Shown here: piece by piece, positions 46,139 through 54,511 of the stretch
Position numbering within the stretch: position 1 is the first letter of the stretch
Layout: each line of letters starts with the position of its first letter
Source of the DNA: Leucobacter triazinivorans
GTDB lineage: Bacteria; Actinomycetota; Actinomycetes; Actinomycetales; Microbacteriaceae
Direction: 5' to 3'
DNA: 64,000 nt
Assembly: GCF_004208635.1 (NCBI RefSeq)
Contig: NZ_CP035806.1
Location: 186,001 to 250,000, forward strand
Made by a program: the position numbers and the translations under genes
Notes under the pieces: generated by a model
Databases searched by the model: none
What the model was told of the DNA's origin: nothing
What the model saw: only the letters and a program-made list of their open reading frames with translations

Positions 46139-46368
46139 AGCCCTTCAGGCACACGAGCTCGTCCGTACGGGAGGATGAGAACGCGCCGGCCCGCTCACAC
46201 CCATACCAGCCGGCTGGTCGCACTGGGCGGTAGGTACACGAACGGCATTCGTGAGAGCACTTGCGTGATCGCCCCGTAGCCTGGGACGGCAACGACGCCG
46301 ATGAAGCGCCGGGACGCAATCAGCCTACGGACGGTACACGAAACACCGTTCCGATCCTGCGCTCACGG

Positions 46369-46782
46369 CTATGGAGCATCGATCAGCGCGTGAGATCCCT
46401 CCGCGAGCAGTGCGGCGAATCGGGACTCCCCCAGGGAGCTGCCCAGCTCGAGGAGGCCGGCCGTCAGCGGCTCGCGCATTCCTGGTACATGGCTTGAGGC
46501 GACACACTGCACGAGAAAGCGCAGCAGCGTGGCTCGATGCGCTTGGTCCCTCTCCGATACCGGCTCGCGCAACTCGTCGAGCACGAACGCGAAGCACGCG
46601 AGAAAGAGATCTCGCTTCGTGGCGAAGCTCGCGTAGAGGTGCGGTTGGGACATCTCAGCGCGGGCGGCGATGGCCGAGGTCGACGCTGCGGAAAAGCCGA
46701 AGAGGCCGAACTCGATGAGTCCGGCCTCCAGCAGGCGGCTGCGATTCTCGCCGGGCGGCCTGCGAGCACGACGTTCGGTCAC
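46369..46782 (-). CDS. TetR-like regulator, apparently truncated
   Basis: 137 residues from the GTG at 46782. The N-terminal helix-turn-helix of the TetR family is clear: RSRLLEAGLIEFGLFGFSA, then STSAIAARAEMSQPHLYASF and ATKRDLFLACF. The remaining ligand-binding part is only about 80 residues, against roughly 140 in ordinary members, and ends abruptly in LLAEGSHALIDAP. It may be a degraded gene or a short variant. It begins 4 nt after the GNAT stop and thus is last in the ctaC-ctaD-ctaF-GNAT run. Alternative starts upstream would overlap the GNAT gene. Confidence 0.6.
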   Translation of the reverse strand: MTERRARRPPGENRSRLLEAGLIEFGLFGFSAASTSAIAARAEMSQPHLYASFATKRDLFLACFAFVLDELREPVSERDQAHRATLLRFLVQCVASSHVPGMREPLTAGLLELGSSLGESRFAALLAEGSHALIDAP

Positions 46783-46786
46783 CCGA

Positions 46787-47230
46787 TCACCGCAGATCGA
46801 GAATCTTGCGGTAGTGCTCCCCAACGGGTTCGAATCCGCGATGATTGTAGAAGGAGCCGATACGAGCGGTCGATGCGGAGAGCTGACGCACGCCGCGCCC
46901 CATGCAGTAGTGCTCGTTCGCCTGCATCAGCCGGTCTCCGACCCCGTGACCACGGGTACCTTCGTCGACGACGATCTCCTGCAGGTGCGCGGTGAGACCG
47001 GGCGCGTGCAGAAGGCGCGACACCGTCATCAGCGAGTACCCGACGACGGTGCCGTCGCGCTCCGCGACGAAGAGCACGTTCGTCTCCTGGTCGCGGTGGC
47101 GCAGCACGTTGTCGTAGGCGACCATGAACTCGTCGCGGCCGATGGCCTCGCGACCCGTGGTGAACTGGCGGGCCAGAGCGAAGACGGCGGTACCGTCTTC
47201 GCTCTGGCCGCGGCGGATGATGATGCTCAA
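46787..47230 (-). CDS. GNAT family N-acetyltransferase
   Basis: 147 residues. The GNAT core is visible in HLQEIVVDEGTRGHGVGDRLM (split as LQEIVVDEGTRGHGVG and DRLMQANEH), the acetyl-CoA loop being RGHGVG, and the C-terminal SFYNHRGFEPVG. The substrate is unknown. The TTG start at 47230 has GAGGA upstream. It lies 21 nt after ctaF on the same strand, so it is probably cotranscribed with the oxidase genes, an unusual addition. Confidence 0.8.
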   Translation of the reverse strand: MSIIIRRGQSEDGTAVFALARQFTTGREAIGRDEFMVAYDNVLRHRDQETNVLFVAERDGTVVGYSLMTVSRLLHAPGLTAHLQEIVVDEGTRGHGVGDRLMQANEHYCMGRGVRQLSASTARIGSFYNHRGFEPVGEHYRKILDLR

Positions 47231-47251
47231 GCGAACAATCCTCTGTCGAAA

Positions 47252-47674
47252 CTACCGTGCGAAGTTGCCACGGTAGTACTCGTAGACCCAACCCACCACG
47301 CCGACGAGCACGATCGGCAGGGCGATGAACGAGAGCCAGAAATTGAAGCCGATGCAGAGTCCGAGCACCACGAGGGATGCGCCGAAGGCCAGGAAGATGG
47401 GCCACCAGCTCCAGGGGCTGAACTCACCGAGCTCGGGGTCGCCGTCGTCGATATCGGAGTCCTCGCGGTCCTCGACCAGCACGCCGCCCTGCTTCTTCTG
47501 AACAAGCACCAAGTAGAAGGCGATGAATCCGGTGAGGCCCGCGGACAGGAGGATGGTCACGCTGCCCGACCACTCGATGTAGCCGTGCTCGATCACGTTC
47601 CAGAGTGTGTAGACCGTGGCGAGCAGCACGAAGTAGGCGGTCAGCAACCAGAAGAGGACGATGTTGGATTTCAT
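47252..47674 (-). CDS. ctaF: Cytochrome c oxidase subunit IV (actinobacterial)
   Basis: 140 residues with four membrane spans (about 5-25, 38-58, 91-107, 110-132) and a charged loop, matching actinobacterial CtaF, which stabilises the aa3 oxidase. GAGGAG sits 7 nt before ATG 47674. It follows ctaD by 19 nt. Confidence 0.92.
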   Translation of the reverse strand: MKSNIVLFWLLTAYFVLLATVYTLWNVIEHGYIEWSGSVTILLSAGLTGFIAFYLVLVQKKQGGVLVEDREDSDIDDGDPELGEFSPWSWWPIFLAFGASLVVLGLCIGFNFWLSFIALPIVLVGVVGWVYEYYRGNFAR

Positions 47675-47693
47675 GGTTCAGTTCTCCTCGGGG

Positions 47694-49325
47694 TCACTTC
47701 GCGAGTTCGCTCGCGCGCACCGGCTGCTCGATACCGCTGACCTCGGGATGGTTGAGGTCGAACGCCGGCGACTCCGACCGGATCCGCGGGATCGAGGTGA
47801 AGTTGTGACGCGGGGGCGGGCACGAGGTGGCCCACTCGAGCGAACGTCCGTAGCCCCAAGGATCGTTGACAGTCACCTTCGGTGCGCGACGCGCGGTCAG
47901 GTAGACGTTGAGCAGGAACGGAATCATCGACGCACCGAGAATCATCGCTCCCACGGTCGAGAGCTGGTTGCCCCAGGTCACGCCGTCCGACGGGAGGTAG
48001 GTGTAGTAGCGGCGGGGCATGGCCATGACGCCCAGCCAGTGCTGCACGAGGAAGGTCGTGTGGAAGCCGATGAAGAGCACCCAGAAGTGCACCTTGCCGA
48101 GACGCTCGTCGAGGAGCTTGCCGGTCCACTTGGGCCACCAGAAGTAGAAGCCCGCGAACATGGCGAACACGACCGTACCGAAGACGACGTAGTGGAAGTG
48201 CGCAACCACGAAGTAGGTGTCGGAGAGGTGGAAGTCCAGAGCCGGCGACGCGAGGATGACACCGGTGAGACCGCCGAAGACGAACGTCACCAGGAAGCCG
48301 AGCGACCAGAGCATCGGCGTCTCGAAGGTGATCGAGCCCCGCCACATCGTTCCGAGCCAGTTGAAGATCTTCACGCCCGTGGGGACCGCGATGAGCATCG
48401 TCATCAGCGCGAAGAACGGCAGCAGCACCGATCCGGTGACGTACATGTGGTGCGCCCACACGGTCATCGAGAGCGCCGCGATCGCAATGGTGGCGTAGAT
48501 CAGCGTCTTGTACCCGAAGATCGGCTTGCGGCTGAACACCGGGAAGATCTCCGAGACGATGCCGAAGAACGGCAGCGCGATGATGTACACCTCGGGATGC
48601 CCGAAGAACCAGAAGAGGTGCTGCCACAGGATGGCTCCACCCTCGCCGTTGTAGATCTGCGCACCGAAGATGCGATCCGCGGCGAGACCGAACATCGCTG
48701 CGGCGAGCACGGGGAAGACGAGCAGCACGAGGATCGAGGTGATCAGGGTGTTCCAGGTGAAGATCGACATGCGCCACATGGTCATGCCCGGTGCGCGCAT
48801 CGTGATGATCGTCGTGATGAAGTTGACGCCGCCCATGATCGTTCCGAAACCGCTCACGCCGAGGCCGAGCACCCAGAGGTTGCCGCCCACACCCGGCGAG
48901 TACGTCATGTCCGACAGCGGCGCGTAGGCGAACCAGCCGAAGGACGCGGCGCCCTGCGGGGTGAGGAAGCCGCCGACCGCGATGAGCGAGCCGAAGGTGT
49001 AGAGCCAGAACGCGAATGCGTTGAGCCGCGGGAAGGCCACATCCGGTGCGCCGATCTGCAGCGGCATGAGGACGTTCGCGAAACCCGCGAACAGCGGGGT
49101 GGCGAACATCAGCAGCATGATGGTGCCGTGCATGGTGAACAGCTGGTTGTACTGCTCCTTGGTCGCGACGACCTCGAGGTTCGGTGCGAACAGCTGCGCG
49201 CGGATGACCAGTGCCATGAGGCCGCCGATCAGGAACCACACGAAGGAGCTGATCAGGTACATGTACCCGATCACCTTGTGGTCCGTGGACGTCAGCCACG
49301 AGACGATGACGTTGCCCTTCTTCAT
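47694..49325 (-). CDS. ctaD: Cytochrome c oxidase subunit I
   Basis: Catalytic subunit binding heme a, heme a3 and CuB. 543 residues, twelve membrane spans. Ligands visible: TMHGTIM (heme a), [10 protein letters not shown] with the CuB His and cross-linked Tyr, HHMY, and HFHYVVFG (heme a3 and heme a). The C-tail PPPRHNF is typical of actinobacteria. The protein starts [10 protein letters not shown], lacking the 20-30 residue N-terminal extension common in relatives. GAGGGA before ATG 49325 supports this start, since ctaC ends just upstream. Confidence 0.95.
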   Translation of the reverse strand: MKKGNVIVSWLTSTDHKVIGYMYLISSFVWFLIGGLMALVIRAQLFAPNLEVVATKEQYNQLFTMHGTIMLLMFATPLFAGFANVLMPLQIGAPDVAFPRLNAFAFWLYTFGSLIAVGGFLTPQGAASFGWFAYAPLSDMTYSPGVGGNLWVLGLGVSGFGTIMGGVNFITTIITMRAPGMTMWRMSIFTWNTLITSILVLLVFPVLAAAMFGLAADRIFGAQIYNGEGGAILWQHLFWFFGHPEVYIIALPFFGIVSEIFPVFSRKPIFGYKTLIYATIAIAALSMTVWAHHMYVTGSVLLPFFALMTMLIAVPTGVKIFNWLGTMWRGSITFETPMLWSLGFLVTFVFGGLTGVILASPALDFHLSDTYFVVAHFHYVVFGTVVFAMFAGFYFWWPKWTGKLLDERLGKVHFWVLFIGFHTTFLVQHWLGVMAMPRRYYTYLPSDGVTWGNQLSTVGAMILGASMIPFLLNVYLTARRAPKVTVNDPWGYGRSLEWATSCPPPRHNFTSIPRIRSESPAFDLNHPEVSGIEQPVRASELAK

Positions 49326-49342
49326 GTTCTTGCTATCCCTCG

Positions 49343-50215
49343 CTAGTCGTTCTGCGCCTTGGCGCTGTCGTTATCGCCGGCGATGTGCTCCTGGTTCGGG
49401 TTGAACTCCTTGGTCACCTGTCCCGTGTTGCCGGCGTCGCGCAGCGACTCGATGTACGCGTCGTACTCGTCCTGCTCGACGACCTTCATCTGGAAGAGCA
49501 TCATCGAGTGGTACTCGCCACAGAGCTCGGCGCACTTGCCCATGAACGTGCCCGTCTTGGTCGGGGTGAAGCTCATGTAGTTGGTCTGGCCGGGGATCAT
49601 GTCCTTCTTGTAGAGGTACTCGACCACCCAGAAGGAATGGATGACGTCGCGGGTCTCGAGGCGCAGCTCGGTCGTCTTGTCGACCGGCAGGTAGAGCACC
49701 GGCATCGTGTCGTCCGTCGCCTCGCCCTCGTCATCGGTCTGCACCTGGACGCCCTGGAAGTAGACGTCGTCGTTCACGTAGTTGAAGTCCCAGGCCCAGC
49801 GCTTGCCGATGACCTCGACCACGTTCTCGGGCGCCTCGTAGCGCTGCTCGATCTTGCTCTGCTCCTGAGCGGTGAACGCGAAGAAGCCCAGCACGAGGAT
49901 GACCGGGACGACGGTGAAGAAGGTCTCGATCGGCATGTTGTACCGCATCTGCACCGGGAGACCCGTCTGACCCTTGCGACGGCGGTACGCGATCGTGGCC
50001 CAGATGATGAGGCCCCACGTGATCACGCCGACGGCGAGCAGCACGATCCACGAGGTCACCCACAGCCCGGTGATCCCGTCCGTGTGGTTGGTCGCCCCTT
50101 CGGACCCCTCGGGCAGGAAGCCACGCTGCTGCTCGGGGGTGCAGCCGGCGAGAAGCAGTGCCGTCGAGAGCACCACCGGGGCCGCAACCCATTTCATTCG
50201 ACGATTGGAACGCAC
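49343..50215 (-). CDS. ctaC: Cytochrome c oxidase subunit II
   Basis: 290 residues. A lipobox LLLAGC gives lipidated Cys25, then two membrane spans (about 50-72 and 97-117) and an external cupredoxin domain with the CuA site [12 protein letters not shown] (Cys228, Cys232, His236, Met239) and an upstream His in [12 protein letters not shown] 50215 is the in-frame start, with GAAAGG ahead; the nearby ATG at 50220 is out of frame. First gene of ctaC-ctaD-ctaF. Confidence 0.95.
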   Translation of the reverse strand: MRSNRRMKWVAAPVVLSTALLLAGCTPEQQRGFLPEGSEGATNHTDGITGLWVTSWIVLLAVGVITWGLIIWATIAYRRRKGQTGLPVQMRYNMPIETFFTVVPVILVLGFFAFTAQEQSKIEQRYEAPENVVEVIGKRWAWDFNYVNDDVYFQGVQVQTDDEGEATDDTMPVLYLPVDKTTELRLETRDVIHSFWVVEYLYKKDMIPGQTNYMSFTPTKTGTFMGKCAELCGEYHSMMLFQMKVVEQDEYDAYIESLRDAGNTGQVTKEFNPNQEHIAGDNDSAKAQND

Positions 50216-50278
50216 CGCATACCTTTCGAAACGTTTCTCGCCGGCACCGGATGCAGGCGAAGCTGATGACTCCCTGAT

Positions 50279-50284
50279 AGCTTA
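50279..50284 (-). promoter_or_regulatory. Putative -10 element of ctaC-ctaD-ctaF
   Basis: Minus-strand TAAGCT, identical to the distal ctaE hexamer; leader of about 58 nt with GAAAGG. Confidence 0.45.
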
Positions 50285-50348
50285 GCGCGATCCCGAGCGT
50301 TCCCCGAACCACGCGCGGGTGTCGCGGATGTTCTTCGCGCTGCGCGAC

Positions 50349-50726
50349 TCAGCTGAAGCTGTCGCCGCAGGCGCAGCTGCCCTGCGCGTTGGGGTTGTCG
50401 ATGGTGAAGCCCTGCTTCTGGATCGTGTCCTCGAAGTCGATCATCGCCCCGTCGAGATACGGAATACTCATGAGATCGACCACCACCTCGACCCCGTCGA
50501 AGTCGACCACGGCATCGTTCTCGAGCTCGCGCTCATCGAAGAACAGCTGATAGATGAGGCCCGAGCAGCCGCCCGGCTGCACCGCGATGCGAAGCCGCAG
50601 GTCGTCGCGGCCCTCCTGCAGCAGCAGGCTGCGCACCTTTTCGCGCGCGGCCTCGCTCAGCTGCACCCCGTGGGCGCGCTCCGGGGCCGCGACGCCGCCC
50701 TCCGAACCGATCGTTCCCGTGCTCAT
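50349..50726 (-). CDS. erpA: A-type iron-sulfur carrier (HesB/ErpA-like)
   Basis: 125 residues. The three cluster ligands of the family are Cys54 (QPGGCSGL), Cys118 and Cys120 (GSCACGDSF). It carries and inserts Fe-S clusters into target proteins; with the suf operon it supports QcrA and other clients. GAGGAG is 6 nt ahead of ATG 50726. It is placed next to ctaC on the same strand but separated by 130 bp with a ctaC promoter. Confidence 0.92.
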   Translation of the reverse strand: MSTGTIGSEGGVAAPERAHGVQLSEAAREKVRSLLLQEGRDDLRLRIAVQPGGCSGLIYQLFFDERELENDAVVDFDGVEVVVDLMSIPYLDGAMIDFEDTIQKQGFTIDNPNAQGSCACGDSFS

Positions 50727-50819
50727 GCGTTCTCCTCACTCGTGCCCTCGTGACTGCCATCAGTCTACCGCCGACGCGGGATCACCGGGACCGGGAGATC
50801 GGCCGGGTCGCCGGGGCGG

Positions 50820-50825
50820 TATCCT
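50820..50825 (+). promoter_or_regulatory. Putative -10 element of the DUF3043 gene
   Basis: TATCCTGG, about 74 nt before GTG 50899. Confidence 0.4.
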
Positions 50826-50898
50826 GGAAGGAGACGTCGGCGACGCGCCGGCATTGCAGCGAGGATCGAGCGCGGATGCGCGGAACGAGAGGACAGGC

Positions 50899-51477
50899 GT
50901 GGCGAAGAAGGGCGTTGACAACGCGGCCGGCGCGAACGAGCAGGGGGCGGACGACCGCGGGCCGGTCGGCAAGGGCCGTCCGACGCCGTCGCGCAAGCAG
51001 GCGGAGGCCGCGAACGCCCGGCCGATCGTCGGTTCCAAGGACAAGTCGATGGTCAAGGAGCAGCGTCGGCAGCAGGCGAGCCAGCGAGAGCGGGCCCGGA
51101 TCGGCATGATGGAAGGCGACGAGCGCTACCTCGGTCCGCGCGACCGCGGCCCGCAGCGCCGCTTCGTGCGCGACTACGTCGACGCCCGGTGGAGCATCGG
51201 CGAGCTGCTCATCCCGATGATGCTGGTCGTCCTCGTGATGACGTTCATCCCCGGCATCATGCAGGTCGTCAGCCTCATCGTGATCTGGGCCTTCGTGGGC
51301 CTCGCGATCATCGACGCCGTGCTGCTCGGCGTGCGGCTCAAGCGACTGCTCGGCCAGAAGTTCGGAGAAGATCGCGTGCAGTCCGGCTACCGGTGGTACG
51401 CCGCCATGCGCGCCTTCCAGTTCCGCCCGCTGCGCGTGCCGAAGCCACAGGTGAAGCGCGGACAGCGCCCCAACTGA
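50899..51477 (+). CDS. DUF3043 family membrane protein
   Basis: 192 residues: a long charged N-terminus (with KGRPTPSRKQAEAANARPI and MVKEQRRQQASQRERARIGM), then YLGPRDRGPQRRFVRDYVDAR, two membrane spans (about 97-115 and 118-138) and a basic C-terminus. This is the actinobacterial DUF3043 family, function unknown, usually beside the respiratory genes as here. GTG 50899 gives the common VAKKG-type start; GAGAGGACAGGC precedes it. Confidence 0.82.
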   Translation: MAKKGVDNAAGANEQGADDRGPVGKGRPTPSRKQAEAANARPIVGSKDKSMVKEQRRQQASQRERARIGMMEGDERYLGPRDRGPQRRFVRDYVDARWSIGELLIPMMLVVLVMTFIPGIMQVVSLIVIWAFVGLAIIDAVLLGVRLKRLLGQKFGEDRVQSGYRWYAAMRAFQFRPLRVPKPQVKRGQRPN

Positions 51478-51495
51478 GGGCGAGCCGAGACGAGC

Positions 51496-51526
51496 ACGGC
51501 CCCGGGAGGATCCCTCCCGGGGCCGT
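51496..51526. terminator. Bidirectional terminator between DUF3043 and pyrD
   Basis: A perfect 14-bp GC-rich stem (51496-51509 with 51513-51526) and a 3-nt loop ATC, then TTCG. It sits between convergent stops at 51477 and 51553. Confidence 0.75.
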
Positions 51527-51552
51527 TCGCATGCATTCGAAGGGTGCGACGG

Positions 51553-52599
51553 CTACCCCGCGTTCCCCCGCCAGCCGGCGCGTCGCAGTCCACGGTTGAT
51601 GGCCCGGGCCCAGAGCGGTCCCTCGTAGAGGAACGCTGTGTAACCCTGCACCAGCGTCGCGCCGGCGCCCAGGCGCTCGAGCACGTCAGCCGCGGTCGTG
51701 ACGCCGCCCACGGAGACGACGCAGAATTCGGGATCCGGTGCCGCCGCGCGGATCCGTCGCAGCACCTCGGTCGACCGCTGCCGCAGCGGTGCTCCGGAGA
51801 GCCCGCCGGCCCCCATCGCCTCGATCGCATCCGCGGAAGCACTGAGCCCGTCTCGGGAGACCGTGGTGTTGGTCGCGATGATCCCGTCGAGGCCGAGGCG
51901 CAGCGCGAGGTCGACGATGCCGTCGATCTGCTCGTCCTCCATATCCGGGGCGATCTTCACGAGCAGCGGAACGCCGTCGGCCGCCTCGCGCACGGCGGCG
52001 AGCAGCGGCTCGAGCATCTCGAGCTCCTGCAGGCCGCGCAGCCCGGGAGTGTTGGGCGAGCTCACGTTGACGGCGAGGTAGTCGGCCAGCGGCGCCAGAC
52101 GCTGCGCGCTCCACACGTAGTCCTGCACCGCATCGTCGACCTCGGTCACCCGGCTCTTGCCGATGTTCACGCCGATCACCGGGCGGTGCCGGGCCAGTCG
52201 CGCGCGCTCCACGCAGGGGACGGCCGCCGCCGAGCCGCCGTTGTTGAATCCCATCCGGTTGATGAGGGCGCGGTCCTCGACCAGGCGGAACAGGCGAGGT
52301 GCGGGGTTGCCCGGTTGCGCGTGCCGGGTGAGCGTGCCCACCTCGACGTGGCCGAAGCCGAGCGCGCCGAGGCCGAGGATGCCGTCGGCGTTCTTGTCGA
52401 ACCCCGCGGCGATCCCGAACGGGCTCGGAAACTCGGTGCCCAGTGCGCGCACGCGCAATGAGGGATCCGGAGCGCAGGCCCGGCGGGCGAGACCGCCGAG
52501 CAGCGGCACCGCACGGATCACGCGAAACGCGAGGTGGTGCGCGCGCTCGGGGTCCATCCGCCGCAGAACGGTGCTGAAGAGCAGCGGGTACAGGCGCAT
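51553..52599 (-). CDS. pyrD: Dihydroorotate dehydrogenase (quinone), class 2
   Basis: Oxidises dihydroorotate to orotate in pyrimidine synthesis, passing electrons to quinone at the membrane. 348 residues with the N-terminal helical extension of class 2 ([21 protein letters not shown]), FMN-barrel motifs [11 protein letters not shown] and NRMGFNNGG, the active-site Ser in [14 protein letters not shown], and [23 protein letters not shown] precedes ATG 52599. It follows nrdR by 5 nt. Confidence 0.94.
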   Translation of the reverse strand: MRLYPLLFSTVLRRMDPERAHHLAFRVIRAVPLLGGLARRACAPDPSLRVRALGTEFPSPFGIAAGFDKNADGILGLGALGFGHVEVGTLTRHAQPGNPAPRLFRLVEDRALINRMGFNNGGSAAAVPCVERARLARHRPVIGVNIGKSRVTEVDDAVQDYVWSAQRLAPLADYLAVNVSSPNTPGLRGLQELEMLEPLLAAVREAADGVPLLVKIAPDMEDEQIDGIVDLALRLGLDGIIATNTTVSRDGLSASADAIEAMGAGGLSGAPLRQRSTEVLRRIRAAAPDPEFCVVSVGGVTTAADVLERLGAGATLVQGYTAFLYEGPLWARAINRGLRRAGWRGNAG

Positions 52600-52604
52600 G
52601 TGCG

Positions 52605-53111
52605 TCACTCCTCGGGGGTGCGGGCGTCTGCCCGGGAATCGGATGCGTCGGAATCGGAACCGCCGCCGGGGTGCGCCCGCAGCTCGGCGATCGCGGCGTC
52701 GAAGTCCGCGAGCGACTCGAACGCCTGGTAGACGCTCGCGAAGCGCAGATACGCGACTTCGTCGAGCTCGCGCAGATGCGGCAGGATCGCGAGACCGATC
52801 TCGTTCGCGTCGAACTGGGCGATGCCGCTCGAGCGCACCGACTCCTCGACCTGCTGCGCGAGCACCGCCAGGTCGGCCTCGGTCACCGGTCGGCCCTGGC
52901 ACGCCTTGCGCACCCCGCTCATCACCTTCTCGCGGCTGAAGGGTTCGACGACCCCGGAGCGCTTGATCACCGTGAGGCTCGCGGTCTCGGTCGTGGTGAA
53001 CCGACGGCCGCACTCGGGGCACTGGCGGCGGCGGCGGATCGAGAGCCCGTCGTCGGCGGTGCGGGAATCGATCACCCGGGAGTCCGGGTGCCTGCAGAAC
53101 GGGCAGTGCAT
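52605..53111 (-). CDS. nrdR: Transcriptional repressor NrdR
   Basis: 168-residue repressor of ribonucleotide reductase genes. The zinc ribbon has Cys3, Cys6, Cys31 and Cys34 (HCPFC and QCPECG), followed by the ATP-cone with [24 protein letters not shown] sequence. The C-terminal 20 residues are acidic and low-complexity. ATG 53111 overlaps the hisD stop. The order hisD-nrdR-pyrD indicates one transcript. No NrdR box or nrd gene was seen in the window. Confidence 0.95.
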   Translation of the reverse strand: MHCPFCRHPDSRVIDSRTADDGLSIRRRRQCPECGRRFTTTETASLTVIKRSGVVEPFSREKVMSGVRKACQGRPVTEADLAVLAQQVEESVRSSGIAQFDANEIGLAILPHLRELDEVAYLRFASVYQAFESLADFDAAIAELRAHPGGGSDSDASDSRADARTPEE

Positions 53112-54439
53112 CAGGGGGCCTCCTCGCCGCGGTCGCGCTCGAACCGCGCGCTGACCGCCTCGCCGTGCGCGGGCAGACCCTCCGCGCCGGCCAGCGCGAG
53201 CAGGGGGCCCTCGACCCGGGCGAGCGCCGCGCGGTCGTAGCTGACGATCTGCTGCGGCCGCAGGAAGGTGTGCGCTCCCAGCCCGGCCGAGAAGCGCGCG
53301 GTGCCACCGGTGGGCAGCACGTGGTTGGATCCGGCGAGGTAGTCGCCGAGGCTCACCGGCGTGTACCCGCCGACGAAGATCGCGCCCGCGTCGGTGATGC
53401 GCGCGAGCACCGCCGAGTCGTCGGCCGTCTGGATCTCCAGGTGCTCGGGCCCGTAGGCGTTGCTGAGGCGAGCCGCCGTGGCCAGGTCGTCGACGAGGAT
53501 CACCGCGGACTGCGGCCCGCCGAGCGCTGCGGCGACGCGATCCGCGTGCCGCGTGCGCGGCGCGCGCTGCGCCACCTCGGCGAGCACCCGCTCCGCGAGC
53601 TCCGTCGAGTCGGTGACCAGCACCGACGCGGCCGCTTCGTCGTGCTCGGCCTGGCTGATGAGGTCGGCCGCGACGAAGCCGGGATCGGCGGTCTCGTCGG
53701 CGATGACGAGGATCTCGGTGGTACCTGCTTCGGAGTCGATGCCCACGCGGCCGCTCACGACGCGCTTCGCGGCCGCGACGAATACGTTGCCCGGCCCGGT
53801 GACCACGTCGACGGGCTCGAGCCCGATCTGCGGGACCCCGTGCGCGAACGCCGCGATGGCCCCCGCGCCCCCGATCGCGTACACCTCGTCGATGCCGCAC
53901 AGCGCTGCGGCCCAGAGCACCGCGGGGTGCGGCAGTCCGCCCGTGTCGCGCTGCGCGGGCGATGCGAGCGCGAGGCCGGGAACCCCCGCCGTCTGCGCCG
54001 CCACCGCGTTCATGATGACCGATGACGGATAGGCCGCCTTGCCTCCCGGCGCGTAGAGTCCCACCCGGGACACCGGCTGCCAGCGCTGGCGGATCTCGGC
54101 GCCGTCGGCCAGACGCGTCACCTGCTCCTGGGGCACCTGCGCCGCGGAGGCGCGGCGCAGCCGGGAGATCAGCTCCCGCAGCGCGTCGGCGACATCCGGC
54201 GGGCAGTCGGCCAGCGACGCGGCGATCGCCTCCGCGGGCACCCGCAGCGCGTGCCCGTCGACGCCGTCGAAGTCGCGCGCCTGCTCCCGCAGCGCCGCTT
54301 CGCCGCGCTCGGCGACATCGGCGACGAGGGGACGCACCCGCTCGACCGCCTGCTCGGCGCTCACGGCGGCGCGCGGAACGAGTTGCTGCAGATCGCCTCG
54401 CGAGAGTTCCCGCCCCCGCAGATCAATGGTTCGCATCAC
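53111..54439 (-). CDS. hisD: Histidinol dehydrogenase
   Basis: Last two oxidation steps of histidine synthesis. 442 residues. Motifs: [40 protein letters not shown] and [24 protein letters not shown] 54439 is preferred because it lies exactly 7 nt from the -10; an ATG follows immediately (54436). No other his gene is here, so histidine genes are split. Confidence 0.95.
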   Translation of the reverse strand: MMRTIDLRGRELSRGDLQQLVPRAAVSAEQAVERVRPLVADVAERGEAALREQARDFDGVDGHALRVPAEAIAASLADCPPDVADALRELISRLRRASAAQVPQEQVTRLADGAEIRQRWQPVSRVGLYAPGGKAAYPSSVIMNAVAAQTAGVPGLALASPAQRDTGGLPHPAVLWAAALCGIDEVYAIGGAGAIAAFAHGVPQIGLEPVDVVTGPGNVFVAAAKRVVSGRVGIDSEAGTTEILVIADETADPGFVAADLISQAEHDEAAASVLVTDSTELAERVLAEVAQRAPRTRHADRVAAALGGPQSAVILVDDLATAARLSNAYGPEHLEIQTADDSAVLARITDAGAIFVGGYTPVSLGDYLAGSNHVLPTGGTARFSAGLGAHTFLRPQQIVSYDRAALARVEGPLLALAGAEGLPAHGEAVSARFERDRGEEAP

Positions 54440-54445
54440 CGAACC

Positions 54446-54451
54446 AGTCTA
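54446..54451 (-). promoter_or_regulatory. -10 element of hisD-nrdR-pyrD, leaderless type
   Basis: Minus-strand TAGACTGG with its last base 7 nt before the G of GTG 54439. Confidence 0.6.
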
Positions 54452-54511
54452 CCGGGGCGCGGAAGCGTCGGGGCGCGGGAGGGCGGGGTGCGCTCGTCGC
54501 GGGCTCCTGCG

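Larger units (their letters stand above)
45978..46368. other. Gene-free region with short repeats and hairpins
   Basis: About 390 bp without a credible coding region. It holds four TCGGTGCAC repeats (46032-46089), a perfect 10-bp hairpin (46115-46138), small inverted repeats ACGAA/TTCGT and ACGGT/ACCGT toward the right, and a TAGCCT -10-like hexamer (46277-46282). A 30-codon frame from ATG 46301 exists but has no support. The region separates the converging bc1 and oxidase operons. Confidence 0.6.

Noticed and set aside
45837..46319. Minus-strand frame of 160 codons and plus-strand frames of 78-86 codons after qcrB
   Set aside because: They reflect the TCGGTGCAC repeats and the terminator, have Cys/Arg/Ser-biased composition and overlap qcrB; no ribosome site or family signal.
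46301..46393. 30-codon frame downstream of a TAGCCT hexamer
   Set aside because: No ribosome site, spacing from the hexamer unlike the leaderless genes, and it overlaps the end of the TetR gene.
46827..46837. GGTTCGAATCC, identical to a tRNA T-loop core
   Set aside because: No acceptor, D or anticodon arms fold around it on either strand, and it lies inside the coding region of the GNAT gene.
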